Origin: Bacteroidota bacterium
Lineage (GTDB): Bacteria > Bacteroidota > Bacteroidia > UBA8524
Length of the DNA: 64,000 nucleotides
Reading direction: 5' to 3'
Assembly (NCBI GenBank): GCA_006226545.1
Contig: SBGR01000052.1
Location: 1 to 64,000, forward strand
The notes under the pieces are model-generated. The model made no database searches and was not told where the DNA came from. It saw nothing but the letters and a program-made list of their open reading frames with translations. Positions 53,476-61,514 of the stretch are shown here, one piece after another (within the stretch, counting starts at the first letter, position 1; every line of letters starts with the position of its first letter). The position numbers and the translations under genes were made by a program.

Positions 53476-56049
53476 TTATTTCTCAAAAGCCTTTTGAATG
53501 GTGAAAGCGATAAACTTACGGTGTGCCTGCGTGGTAGCATTACCTTTGGTTTGATTGGCTTTCATCTTCTTTTCAATGTTCAACAGGCTGGCGTATGCTG
53601 CGGCCTGACTTACATTATCGTAGTTAGAGGCTTTACCGTTTAAGCCGGCAATGCGAATCAACATGCTTACATAGTTATTCTGCAAGTTCACGCGGAAGGT
53701 ATTGCAAGAACCGTTTAGGTCGGCATCAAAAATGGCTTTCTCTAAATCGCTTAAAATATCAGTAACGGTATAGGTATTTCCGTAAAGCGTGGAGTTGGTT
53801 ACCCTTTCCAAGGTATTTGGATGAAGAATATGCACCAATACGTTCATTTGAGTACGCGCAACACGACCGTGAATATCCGGATCTTCTCCACCGCCAAAGA
53901 AATTAAATCCTCTGCGTTGTCTTTGCAGGTAATTGTATAAACCTTGAGGAGCGTCAAATGCATTTGGAGCGAAGATCAAATTGCTCAAATGCTTCATGGC
54001 TGTTTTCTGGTAATCGCTAGGAACCGGAGTATACGGAGCTTTTGCTCCACTCTGTCCTACCACGCTACGCTCAACATAAACGCCACCGATATAACGGGAA
54101 ATAACGGAAGAAGCATTACCAATTTCACCGGTAAGTGTTAGGTAAGAGTTAACCAAAGCCTGGTAGCCTTCGCCTTCTTTGGCGTAAGTCTTCTTTAACT
54201 TGGTCATGGTTTTATTCAACATCTCGATACGGGAAGCGGAATAGTTAACCGCATCACCGGAGATATCAAAAATCATCACACGTGGATCCGCACCTTTACC
54301 CGGAGAACGCATGTCATCGGCATCATTGCCGAAAGTCAATTCTTTTTCAGTAGAACGCGACAAGATTTTATTCAAACGGGCATCTTCTGCAGCGGCATCA
54401 GACAAACCGGTTGAGTAAGCATACTCAATAGCCCAAAGGTCGTAAGGACCCGGCTTAGTGGTATAGAAATCACCTTGCTTTGAATGGTCCGGGTTGATGT
54501 TGATAGCCGGATAGTCCATTACAGAGCCAATCAAACCCAATGTGCTTGTTTTAGATTTATCGTGAATCTCTTCAGGTAACCATAGGTTAGACGCTTTCAT
54601 GTTGTGCATCAAGCCCATGGTATGTCCCATTTCATGAAGGATCAAATAGTAGATAGCTGATTTGATGAATTCATCTTGTTCAGCTGCCGTGGCATTATTG
54701 GCAACCAAGTTAGACATACCTAACATGGTATTGTGGTGAAGCAATTCGCCTACATGGCAAGCATGCTGATCCGGTTCTGTGCCTTCCACTTGGTTTTCCC
54801 AATCAGGTAATTCCAAACCGGCGCTGGTAAACAATTTATATTGGTTGATGCGGTTGGTTAAGAAAACAAATTCCAACATGATGTCGGCACCCAAAATCTC
54901 ACCGGTACGTGGGTTAACAAAGCTCGGTCCGTAGCCACCAAATGGCGGACGAGGAGAGGAAGTCCAACGTAATACGTTATAGCGAATATCACCCGCATCC
55001 CAATCGGCTGTATCCGGCTGAATTTTTACTTCAACGGCATTTTTAAAACCGGCTTTTTCAAAGGCCTGATTCCAAGCTAATCCGGCTTGGCGGATGGTTT
55101 CGCGGTATTCTACCGGCGTGGTATTTTCAATCCACCAGGTAATGGGTTTAACCGGCTCAGAAAGGGCCGCAGTTGGGTCTTTTTTCACCAAGTTCCAACG
55201 GTGAATCACGTCGCGGTAAGGAGTTGCAGAGAATGAAGTCATATCATTCACTTGCTCCATGAAATAACCTACACGTGGATCGTCTTTTCTAGGTACAAAG
55301 TCATTGTCAGGCACTTCAATAAAGCTGTGCTGCATCTGAATGTTTACTGAACGAGGGTCAGCTACTTCATTGCCACCTGAGATGAATGCACTCGGGTTAT
55401 CAAATACGTATTCAACAACCAAATCCGTATTGGAAGGGTAGTTTCTGATTTTTTGGTAGCTGCTCTTTTTCGGGTTTAATCGACCAAGGCGGAAGCTAAA
55501 TGGAGAGCTAAAGCCTGGAATGCTTGGCGGTGTTACGCGTGCCAAGTCTTCGCCGATGAAAATATCGTCTGCGCTCAACAAGAAAATAGAATCCTTGGTT
55601 TTAGCGATGATGCTTTCGCTCACCAAAACAGAGCTGGAGATATTCGCATTCGCTGCTTTGCTGATGGCATTGGTGCTGTCGAAGTAGAAATTGATGTTTT
55701 CTTTAACAAACTCAATTCTATCGTAGCGTTTGCGTAATCTGAAAATTTCATTGTCGCGGTAAGAACCACGGTGATGGCCTGCCTGCAACACACCATTCTC
55801 AGTATACGCAAAGTAGATAAACTCCTTTCCTAACTGCTCAGCACTAATCTGCATATAGGCTTTACCGGTAGTGGTATCTTGGTAAATAGGGAACAAACCG
55901 GGGTAGCGTTTCATGCCTTTGGTTTTCACGGCAACCGTTGGCACTCCGCCCGGTTTTTTGGCCGGAGCCATGCGAACTTGTTTCTTAGGTTTACATGCAG
56001 CTGCTAAAATCACAACGGCAGATAAACCCAACAGTAAACTCTTTTTCAT
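53476..56049 (-). CDS. Zinc metalloprotease lipoprotein (DUF5117/5118 type)
   Basis: This 857-residue protein has a lipobox (AAAC, Cys19). The N-terminal part (FPIYQDTTTGKAYMQIS, YFAYTENGVLQAG) fits the DUF5117/DUF5118 architecture. The catalytic zinc site is HEMGHTMGLMH, with His472, Glu473, His476 and third ligand His482, a metzincin-like HExxHxxGxxH. It is probably followed by a DUF4953-like C-terminal region. It would act as a periplasmic or surface endopeptidase; its natural substrate is unknown. It is monocistronic, ending at a strong hairpin, and divergent from the S9 peptidase next door. Confidence 0.9.
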   Translation of the reverse strand: MKKSLLLGLSAVVILAAACKPKKQVRMAPAKKPGGVPTVAVKTKGMKRYPGLFPIYQDTTTGKAYMQISAEQLGKEFIYFAYTENGVLQAGHHRGSYRDNEIFRLRKRYDRIEFVKENINFYFDSTNAISKAANANISSSVLVSESIIAKTKDSIFLLSADDIFIGEDLARVTPPSIPGFSSPFSFRLGRLNPKKSSYQKIRNYPSNTDLVVEYVFDNPSAFISGGNEVADPRSVNIQMQHSFIEVPDNDFVPRKDDPRVGYFMEQVNDMTSFSATPYRDVIHRWNLVKKDPTAALSEPVKPITWWIENTTPVEYRETIRQAGLAWNQAFEKAGFKNAVEVKIQPDTADWDAGDIRYNVLRWTSSPRPPFGGYGPSFVNPRTGEILGADIMLEFVFLTNRINQYKLFTSAGLELPDWENQVEGTEPDQHACHVGELLHHNTMLGMSNLVANNATAAEQDEFIKSAIYYLILHEMGHTMGLMHNMKASNLWLPEEIHDKSKTSTLGLIGSVMDYPAININPDHSKQGDFYTTKPGPYDLWAIEYAYSTGLSDAAAEDARLNKILSRSTEKELTFGNDADDMRSPGKGADPRVMIFDISGDAVNYSASRIEMLNKTMTKLKKTYAKEGEGYQALVNSYLTLTGEIGNASSVISRYIGGVYVERSVVGQSGAKAPYTPVPSDYQKTAMKHLSNLIFAPNAFDAPQGLYNYLQRQRRGFNFFGGGEDPDIHGRVARTQMNVLVHILHPNTLERVTNSTLYGNTYTVTDILSDLEKAIFDADLNGSCNTFRVNLQNNYVSMLIRIAGLNGKASNYDNVSQAAAYASLLNIEKKMKANQTKGNATTQAHRKFIAFTIQKAFEK

Positions 56050-56206
56050 AGAATCAATATTGAATACGGCAAAGTAGTCGCTTTTCCTTTAAATGCCGAA
56101 GGTTTTTTCCGACTAAAACGGCTAAAATTCAGTTGAAATAGCGCCAAGTAGCTCGTTCTTGCAACAGGCATCTCTTTTCTTTTTTCTAAATTCGAGCGCA
56201 ATCAAA

Positions 56207-58246
56207 ATGGATATGAAAAAGCAAGCACTATTTCTCATACTTGCCCTATTTACCGCAAGCACTATGGCACAAAAAGCAATGCAGCCTGCCGACCTTTTCA
56301 AATTTGGACGGATAGGCGGGGAAACGGTTTCTCCGGATGGAAAGCAAATAATCTATACGGTAACCAATTACGATTTGGAAGCGAACAAAGGTCGCCGACA
56401 ACTTTACAGCTATGATGTTAGCGCGAAAAGCACCAAAATTTTAGTGGATGAAACCTATAACCCATCACAGATAGCATTTAGCCCGGATGGTAAAAAGATT
56501 GGATTCCTTTCAGCTAAATCAGGTTCCGACCAACTTTGGGAAATTCCGCGCGAAGGTGGCGAAGCCCTTCAGGTTACCAAAGTAGAAGACGGCATCACCT
56601 TATTTCTTTACGATCCTTCCGGCATCAACCTCATAGTGGGGCGCCGCATTAAGATGGATAAAAAAGCCAATGAGCAATACCCGCAGTTTCCGAAGTCGGA
56701 TGCACGTGTGATGAACGGCTTAATGTACCGTCATTGGAATGAATGGAGCGACTACAGCTTCAATCACATCTTCTTAATGCCTTACGTAGCGGCAGGTGAG
56801 CCTAAACTCATCGACCTATTGGAAGGCGAAAAATACCATACGCCAACCATGCCGTTTGGCGGAGTAGAAGAATTGAGCTTCTCACCGGATGGTTCCAAAG
56901 TATACTATACCTGCAAAAAACTTTACGGAACTCCTTCCGCTAACTCCACCAATACCGATATCTACGAATACACCATCCAAACAGGTAAAACACAAAACCT
57001 GAGCATGGAGAATAAAGGCTACGACAAAGCGCCTCAATCTTCAGCAGATGGTAAATACCTGGCTTGGCTCAGCATGGAACGCGCCGGAAATGAAAGCGAT
57101 AAAAACCGTATCCTCTTGCGTGATACCAAATCAGGAAGCATTAAAGACTTAACCAAAGACTTTATCTACTCTGTAGATGGTTTTACCTGGTCTAGCGATA
57201 ACAGTAAAATCTACTTTACCTGCGCCATTGCGGCGACCCATCAGATTTACAGCTTGGAGTTGAAATCGGGAGCCATTACCCAATTAACCAAAGGCGACCA
57301 CGATTACATGTCGGTGCAGGCTTTCGGTAAAGGAAAAAACGAAACACTCTTGGCTGCGCGTATGAGCATCTCGTATCCAAAAGGTCTTTACCTGGTTTCG
57401 GCAGCAGGAGAGGAACAAACACAAATTGACGACATCAATAAAGCGCAATTGGCTGCTATCAAAATGGGTAAGGTGGAGAAACGCATGATCAAAGCAAGCG
57501 ACTCCGCTGATATCCTCACTTGGGTAATCTACCCTCCGAACTTCGATAAGAATAAAAAATACCCAACCTTATTGTATTGCCAAGGTGGACCACAAAGTCC
57601 GGTGAGCCAGTTCTTCTCTTACCGCTGGAACTTCCAGCTCATGGCAGCTCAAGGCTATATCGTGGTTGCTCCAAACCGCAGAGGTTTGCCGGGCTTCGGA
57701 CAAGAATGGACGGATCAGATTTCGCACGATTACGGCGGACAAGCCATGAAAGACCTCTTGAGCGCTATCGATCACATGGCCAAAGAACCGTTTGTAAACA
57801 AAGAAAAACTGGGTGCAGTTGGAGCAAGCTTTGGCGGATACAGTGTTTACTGGTTAGCAGGTAACCACGAGAATCGCTTTAAAGCCTTTATCTCCCATTG
57901 CGGAATGTTCAATATGGAAAGCTGGTACGGAACAACGGAAGAGATGTTCTTCGCTAATAACGACAACGGGCCGTACTGGATGGAGAAAAACAAAGAGAAC
58001 TACAAGAAACACAGTCCGCATCAGTATGTCGACAATTGGAATACCCCAATATTGGTGATTCACAATGAACTGGATTACCGTGTTCCGCTTTCAGAAGGCA
58101 TGCAAGCCTTTACAGCAGCGCAACAGAAGATGATTCCAAGCAAATTCCTCTATTTCCCGGATGAAGGGCATTGGGTGAATAAACCTCAGAATGCCTTGCT
58201 CTGGCAAACGGTATTTTTTGAGTGGCTGGATCAGTGGCTCAAGTAG
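56207..58246 (+). CDS. S9 family acylaminoacyl-peptidase-like enzyme
   Basis: From ATG 56207 the protein has 679 residues (a second ATG at 56213 is equally plausible). The signal peptide ends at TMAQ. A WD40/PD40-type propeller (about 25-400) has repeated SPDGK motifs. The alpha/beta hydrolase part (about 410-679) has the nucleophile Ser541 in GASFGGY, Asp623 in HNELDYRVP and His655 in DEGHWV. It likely cleaves short peptides after they reach the periplasm. The apparent start at 56159 is a TTG and adds a non-signal extension, so it was not used. Confidence 0.92.
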   Translation: MDMKKQALFLILALFTASTMAQKAMQPADLFKFGRIGGETVSPDGKQIIYTVTNYDLEANKGRRQLYSYDVSAKSTKILVDETYNPSQIAFSPDGKKIGFLSAKSGSDQLWEIPREGGEALQVTKVEDGITLFLYDPSGINLIVGRRIKMDKKANEQYPQFPKSDARVMNGLMYRHWNEWSDYSFNHIFLMPYVAAGEPKLIDLLEGEKYHTPTMPFGGVEELSFSPDGSKVYYTCKKLYGTPSANSTNTDIYEYTIQTGKTQNLSMENKGYDKAPQSSADGKYLAWLSMERAGNESDKNRILLRDTKSGSIKDLTKDFIYSVDGFTWSSDNSKIYFTCAIAATHQIYSLELKSGAITQLTKGDHDYMSVQAFGKGKNETLLAARMSISYPKGLYLVSAAGEEQTQIDDINKAQLAAIKMGKVEKRMIKASDSADILTWVIYPPNFDKNKKYPTLLYCQGGPQSPVSQFFSYRWNFQLMAAQGYIVVAPNRRGLPGFGQEWTDQISHDYGGQAMKDLLSAIDHMAKEPFVNKEKLGAVGASFGGYSVYWLAGNHENRFKAFISHCGMFNMESWYGTTEEMFFANNDNGPYWMEKNKENYKKHSPHQYVDNWNTPILVIHNELDYRVPLSEGMQAFTAAQQKMIPSKFLYFPDEGHWVNKPQNALLWQTVFFEWLDQWLK

Positions 58247-58259
58247 TAAAAAATGATAC

Positions 58260-58283
58260 AAGGGACTTCGGTCCCTTTTTTTG
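58260..58283 (+). terminator. Terminator of the S9 peptidase gene
   Basis: AAGGGAC, a TTCG tetraloop and GTCCCTT are followed by TTTTT. The C(UUCG)G loop is especially stable. It lies 14 nt past the stop. Confidence 0.9.
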
Positions 58284-58365
58284 TGCTTAAACTAAATTTC
58301 AATTAATCGCGTTAGCTAAGCAACGGTGAGTAGCTAAATATACTCTATACTGTGAACCCCAACCC

Positions 58366-58836
58366 ATGCGCCGAAGCTTATTATTTATTCTGTTAGCCTT
58401 AACATTCCACGCCTGTTCTAAAGAAGAAGCGGGACTTCCTTCTGGCGATTATTTCATTTTTGGCTATTTCTACGATTGTCCGGCAGAGACCTGCGTAGAG
58501 TATTTCAAAATGGAAGGTGATAAGCTGTTTGAAGACAGCAAAGACGAATACCCTTTATTTGGGTTAGAGCCGGAATTGGAGTTTAAGGAATCTACCAAAA
58601 CCAAATGGGAAATGGTAAACGACCTTCCTGATCTAATACCGAGTCAACTTTGGGAATCAAAAGAAAAGGTATTTGGTAAACCGGATTTCTATAACCAAGG
58701 CGGTTTGTATGTTCGGGTGAAGCAAGGCAATAAAGAAGCCTATTGGTTTCTAGACAAGGATCCATCGCATGTGGAGGAGACGTTCCGGGGTTTTGTTCAA
58801 GTTTTAAACTCGCGCTTAGCGATGATTAGCGACTAA
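58366..58836 (+). CDS. Small Cys-motif lipoprotein, first copy
   Basis: This 156-residue protein has a lipobox FHAC (Cys17). The mature part begins with FGYFYDCPAETCVEYFKMEG, a C-x4-C-V-E-x-F pattern, and continues with D/E-rich loops. I recognise no domain. The next gene has a related C-x3-C-L-E-E-F pattern, so the two look like distant paralogues. They lie 30 nt apart and are likely co-transcribed. The role is unknown; two Cys near a carboxylate could hold a disulphide or a metal. Confidence 0.75.
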   Translation: MRRSLLFILLALTFHACSKEEAGLPSGDYFIFGYFYDCPAETCVEYFKMEGDKLFEDSKDEYPLFGLEPELEFKESTKTKWEMVNDLPDLIPSQLWESKEKVFGKPDFYNQGGLYVRVKQGNKEAYWFLDKDPSHVEETFRGFVQVLNSRLAMISD

Positions 58837-58866
58837 AGAATAATCTTTGTCGCTAGCCCAATACAC

Positions 58867-59340
58867 ATGACTCGATTACTTCTACTTCCCATCGCTATTT
58901 TCTTATTCGCTCAATGTAGTTCAACCAAAGAATCCAATAAGGAAGCGAGTGCTGTATCTAACATCACCTCAATCCAATGGGGAAAGAGCTTTGGCATGTG
59001 CCGAGGTTATTGCTTGGAAGAATTCACCTTCACTGCCGATTCTGTTTTCAAACACCAACAAAGCTGGCAACCCGATTTGTATCCGGATAAAGACAGCAGC
59101 TGGATGGATTCGGCGCCTTTTAATTTATTTGCTGTTGATGTGCAGTATGATTCATTGCTTGCCTTAGGCGACCGATTAGGTTGTCCGGATTGTGCCGATG
59201 GCGGCTCTGAGTGGTTAGCCTTCCGTATGGTGGATGGCCGTTACCATAAAGTTGTATTTGAGTTTGGTACAATTCCCCAATCTCAAGGTCTGCTTTTAGC
59301 GCAAATTCGCGCTTGGTATGAAAAGCAGTCTAGAAAATAA
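58867..59340 (+). CDS. Small Cys-motif lipoprotein, second copy
   Basis: This 157-residue protein has a lipobox FAQC (Cys17). The motif GKSFGMCRGYCLEEFTFTAD is followed by a CPDCADGG loop. It shares the order C...C-x-E-x-F...D-x-F with the previous gene but is otherwise divergent. Its 3' end overlaps the start of the RidA-family gene by 23 nt, in a different frame, which suggests coupled translation. The function is unknown. Confidence 0.75.
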   Translation: MTRLLLLPIAIFLFAQCSSTKESNKEASAVSNITSIQWGKSFGMCRGYCLEEFTFTADSVFKHQQSWQPDLYPDKDSSWMDSAPFNLFAVDVQYDSLLALGDRLGCPDCADGGSEWLAFRMVDGRYHKVVFEFGTIPQSQGLLLAQIRAWYEKQSRK

Positions 59341-59785
59341 ACTCCGTGAATTAGGTTTAAACCTTCCTCAGATTAGCACACCGGGTGGTTCCTATACATC
59401 TGTTAATGTGCGAGGAACCATCGCCTACGTCGCTATCCAATTTCCCATCTGGAATGAAGAATACCGTTTCCAAGGCATCATTGGCGATACCATCACCACA
59501 GAACAAGCCACCGAAGCGATGCAATTGTGCGCTTTAAATGTAGTGGCACAGGTGGAAGCGAAAATTGGATTTGAAAACATAGAAGGGCTAAATCACCTCG
59601 ACGCCTATTACCGAGGAACCGATCAATGGGATGAAGCACCAAAAATGGTGAATGGAGCCTCCGATTTGTTTGTCAAGGTATTAGCAGACAAAGGCCTACA
59701 CAGCCGCGCAATCTTCGGCGTTAAAGATTTACCAAGGGAGTTTTGCGTGGGTTTAACTACCAGCTGGACATTATTGTCCAAGTAA
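59318..59785 (+). CDS. RidA/YjgF-family protein
   Basis: This 155-residue protein belongs to the longer RidA subgroup (YjgF-like with the LPQISTPGGSYTSVNVRG start). RidA proteins deaminate reactive enamine/imine intermediates. Other subgroups do not, and the catalytic Arg is not certain here: the strand near LPREFCVGL resembles the usual P-x-x-x-x-V/I end, with R before E. It is cytoplasmic, since it has no signal. It overlaps the upstream lipoprotein gene by 23 nt and the 3' end of the convergent kdsA by 15 nt. Confidence 0.85.
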   Translation: MKSSLENKLRELGLNLPQISTPGGSYTSVNVRGTIAYVAIQFPIWNEEYRFQGIIGDTITTEQATEAMQLCALNVVAQVEAKIGFENIEGLNHLDAYYRGTDQWDEAPKMVNGASDLFVKVLADKGLHSRAIFGVKDLPREFCVGLTTSWTLLSK

Positions 59786-60553
59786 TTCACCCATCAGCGC
59801 ATCGAGGTCTTTTAGGTAAAGCATGTTCGGTCCATCGCTCAAACCTTTGTCCGGATCAGGATGCACTTCCATGAAATAGCCTTGAGCACCGAAAGCTTTG
59901 GCCGCTTTGGCCATATACGGCACAAACTTGCGGTCGCCACCTGATTTACCGCCGGCACCACCCGGACGTTGTACCGAATGCGTACAATCCATGCAAACCG
60001 GGAATCCGAATTCAGCCATGTCGTGCAGGTTTCTAAAATCTACTGCCAGGTTATTGTAACCGTACATGTTACCTCGTTCAGTTAAGATGATTTGCTCGTT
60101 GCCACTGTCTTTCACCTTTTGGGCAGGGTAGAACATATCGGCACCCGAAAGGAATTGCGCCTTTTTGATGTTCACAATTTTACCGGTTTGGGCTGCAGCT
60201 ACCAGTAGGTCTGTTTGACGGCATAAGAAAGCCGGAATCTGCAATACGTCTACCACCTCTGCGGCAATGGCGGCTTGGTAACTTTCGTGAATATCCGTAA
60301 CCAAAGGAAGGTCAAATCGCTCTTTCACCAATTGCAACATCGCTAAACCCTTTTCCAATCCCGGACCGCGGTAAGCCGAAAGGGAGGTACGGTTGGCTTT
60401 ATCGAAAGAAGCCTTGAACACAATAGGAACCTGGTATTTTTCCCGGAGTCGGCTAAGCTCTTCAGCTACCGTATACAGGAGTTCTTGATTTTCTATAACA
60501 CAAGGACCTAAAAAGAAAAAAGGTTCGTTTTGAAAGCGTTGGTAAAGCGACAT
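59771..60553 (-). CDS. kdsA: 3-deoxy-8-phosphooctulonate synthase (KDO-8-P synthase)
   Basis: This 260-residue TIM-barrel enzyme of the DAHP/KDO-8-P synthase type contains FFLGPCVIEN, PIVFKASFDKANRTS, TDIHESYQA, QIPAFLCRQTDLLVAAA and DCTHSVQRPGG. It condenses phosphoenolpyruvate with arabinose-5-phosphate to make KDO-8-P for lipopolysaccharide. It keeps the CxxxxE metal-type FLGPCVIEN. The only Met before the core is at 60553. The -7 box TAATTTTG ends 4 nt upstream, so the mRNA may be leaderless. It is divergent from the TauE-like gene. Confidence 0.95.
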   Translation of the reverse strand: MSLYQRFQNEPFFFLGPCVIENQELLYTVAEELSRLREKYQVPIVFKASFDKANRTSLSAYRGPGLEKGLAMLQLVKERFDLPLVTDIHESYQAAIAAEVVDVLQIPAFLCRQTDLLVAAAQTGKIVNIKKAQFLSGADMFYPAQKVKDSGNEQIILTERGNMYGYNNLAVDFRNLHDMAEFGFPVCMDCTHSVQRPGGAGGKSGGDRKFVPYMAKAAKAFGAQGYFMEVHPDPDKGLSDGPNMLYLKDLDALMGELLGQ

Positions 60554-60557
60554 GCTG

Positions 60558-60565
60558 CAAAATTA
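60558..60565 (-). promoter_or_regulatory. Putative -7 box (TAATTTTG) for kdsA
   Basis: CAAAATTA on the plus strand reads TAATTTTG on the minus strand, an exact TAnnTTTG match, with only 4 nt between it and the ATG. Confidence 0.55.
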
Positions 60566-60635
60566 CTAAAGGATTAACGCAATGGTGATATCCGTCACAA
60601 TTTCTTTCTTTGTTAATCCGGACCTTTGAACTCGA

Positions 60636-61427
60636 ATGGAACTTATTGGCTATTTCGCATCTCTGTTAATCGGTATTTCGCTCGGACTGCTTGGTGGCGG
60701 TGGATCAATTCTCACTGTACCCGTAATGGTTTACTTATTTGGTGTGGATCCTGTTTTAGCGGCAGCCTATTCTTTGTTTGTTGTTGGAATAAGCAGTTTG
60801 TTTGGTGCAGTTGGAAAAATCAAACGCCATGAAGTGAACCTGAGGATGGCCGTGCTTTTTGGCGCTCCTTCCATGTTAATGGTCTTCTTGACTCGTAAAT
60901 TCATCATTCCACAAATTCCAGATATCCTTTTTACCGGCAGCATGTTGGAAATCGCTAAATCTGATTTCTTGATGTTGTTGTTTGCCTTGCTCATGTTGTT
61001 TGCGGGTAAGTCGATGATGAAGCCTAGAAAAGAAGCAGACTTAAGCGAAGATGCCCATAGCCTGCCGTTCTGGTTAATCCCGGTAATGGGCTTGGTAGAA
61101 GGAAGTGTTACAGGCTTGGTAGGTGCAGGTGGAGGGTTTATCATCATCCCTGCCTTGGTGCTCTTTTGCCATGTGCCCATGAAGATGGCAGTTGGTTCTT
61201 CTTTGTTGATTATTTCCGTGAAATCGCTAGTGGGCTTTACAGGCGATGTAAGCAATTATACCATCGATTGGAACTTGCTTTTAATAGTAAGCGCCCTAGC
61301 CGTTTTGGGTATCTTTATTGGTAATAAACTATCGCAGAAGATTGAAGCAGCAAAGCTGAAAAAGGGTTTTGCCTGGTTTGTTTTAGCGATGGCTGCCTGG
61401 ATTTTGATCAAGCTGTTTTTGATCTGA
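60636..61427 (+). CDS. TauE/SafE-family sulfur-anion permease
   Basis: This 263-residue membrane protein has about eight hydrophobic segments. The internal repeat of the family is visible: SLGLLGGGGSILTVP near the N-terminus and GLVGAGGGFIIIP near the middle. These permeases move sulfite, thiosulfate or sulfoacetate; the substrate is unknown here. The neighbours (MBL-rhodanese, DUF6132) favour a sulfane-sulfur or sulfite link. The gene starts 82 nt from the divergent kdsA. Confidence 0.85.
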   Translation: MELIGYFASLLIGISLGLLGGGGSILTVPVMVYLFGVDPVLAAAYSLFVVGISSLFGAVGKIKRHEVNLRMAVLFGAPSMLMVFLTRKFIIPQIPDILFTGSMLEIAKSDFLMLLFALLMLFAGKSMMKPRKEADLSEDAHSLPFWLIPVMGLVEGSVTGLVGAGGGFIIIPALVLFCHVPMKMAVGSSLLIISVKSLVGFTGDVSNYTIDWNLLLIVSALAVLGIFIGNKLSQKIEAAKLKKGFAWFVLAMAAWILIKLFLI

Positions 61428-61468
61428 CTAAAGTGACATACATCACCTTTTCTCCTAGTGCAGCATAG

Positions 61469-61476
61469 TACTTTTG
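61469..61476 (+). promoter_or_regulatory. Putative -7 box (TACTTTTG) for the MBL-rhodanese gene
   Basis: An exact TAnnTTTG match, 38 nt before the ATG at 61515. It suggests separate transcription from the TauE-like gene. Confidence 0.6.
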
Positions 61477-61514
61477 AATTAGAAATTAGATAACAAAATA
61501 TAAGATCATCTATC

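Noticed and set aside
60767-61255. 162-codon minus-strand ORF opposite the TauE-like gene
   Set aside because: It mirrors membrane helices of a clearly recognisable permease, so it is a shadow.
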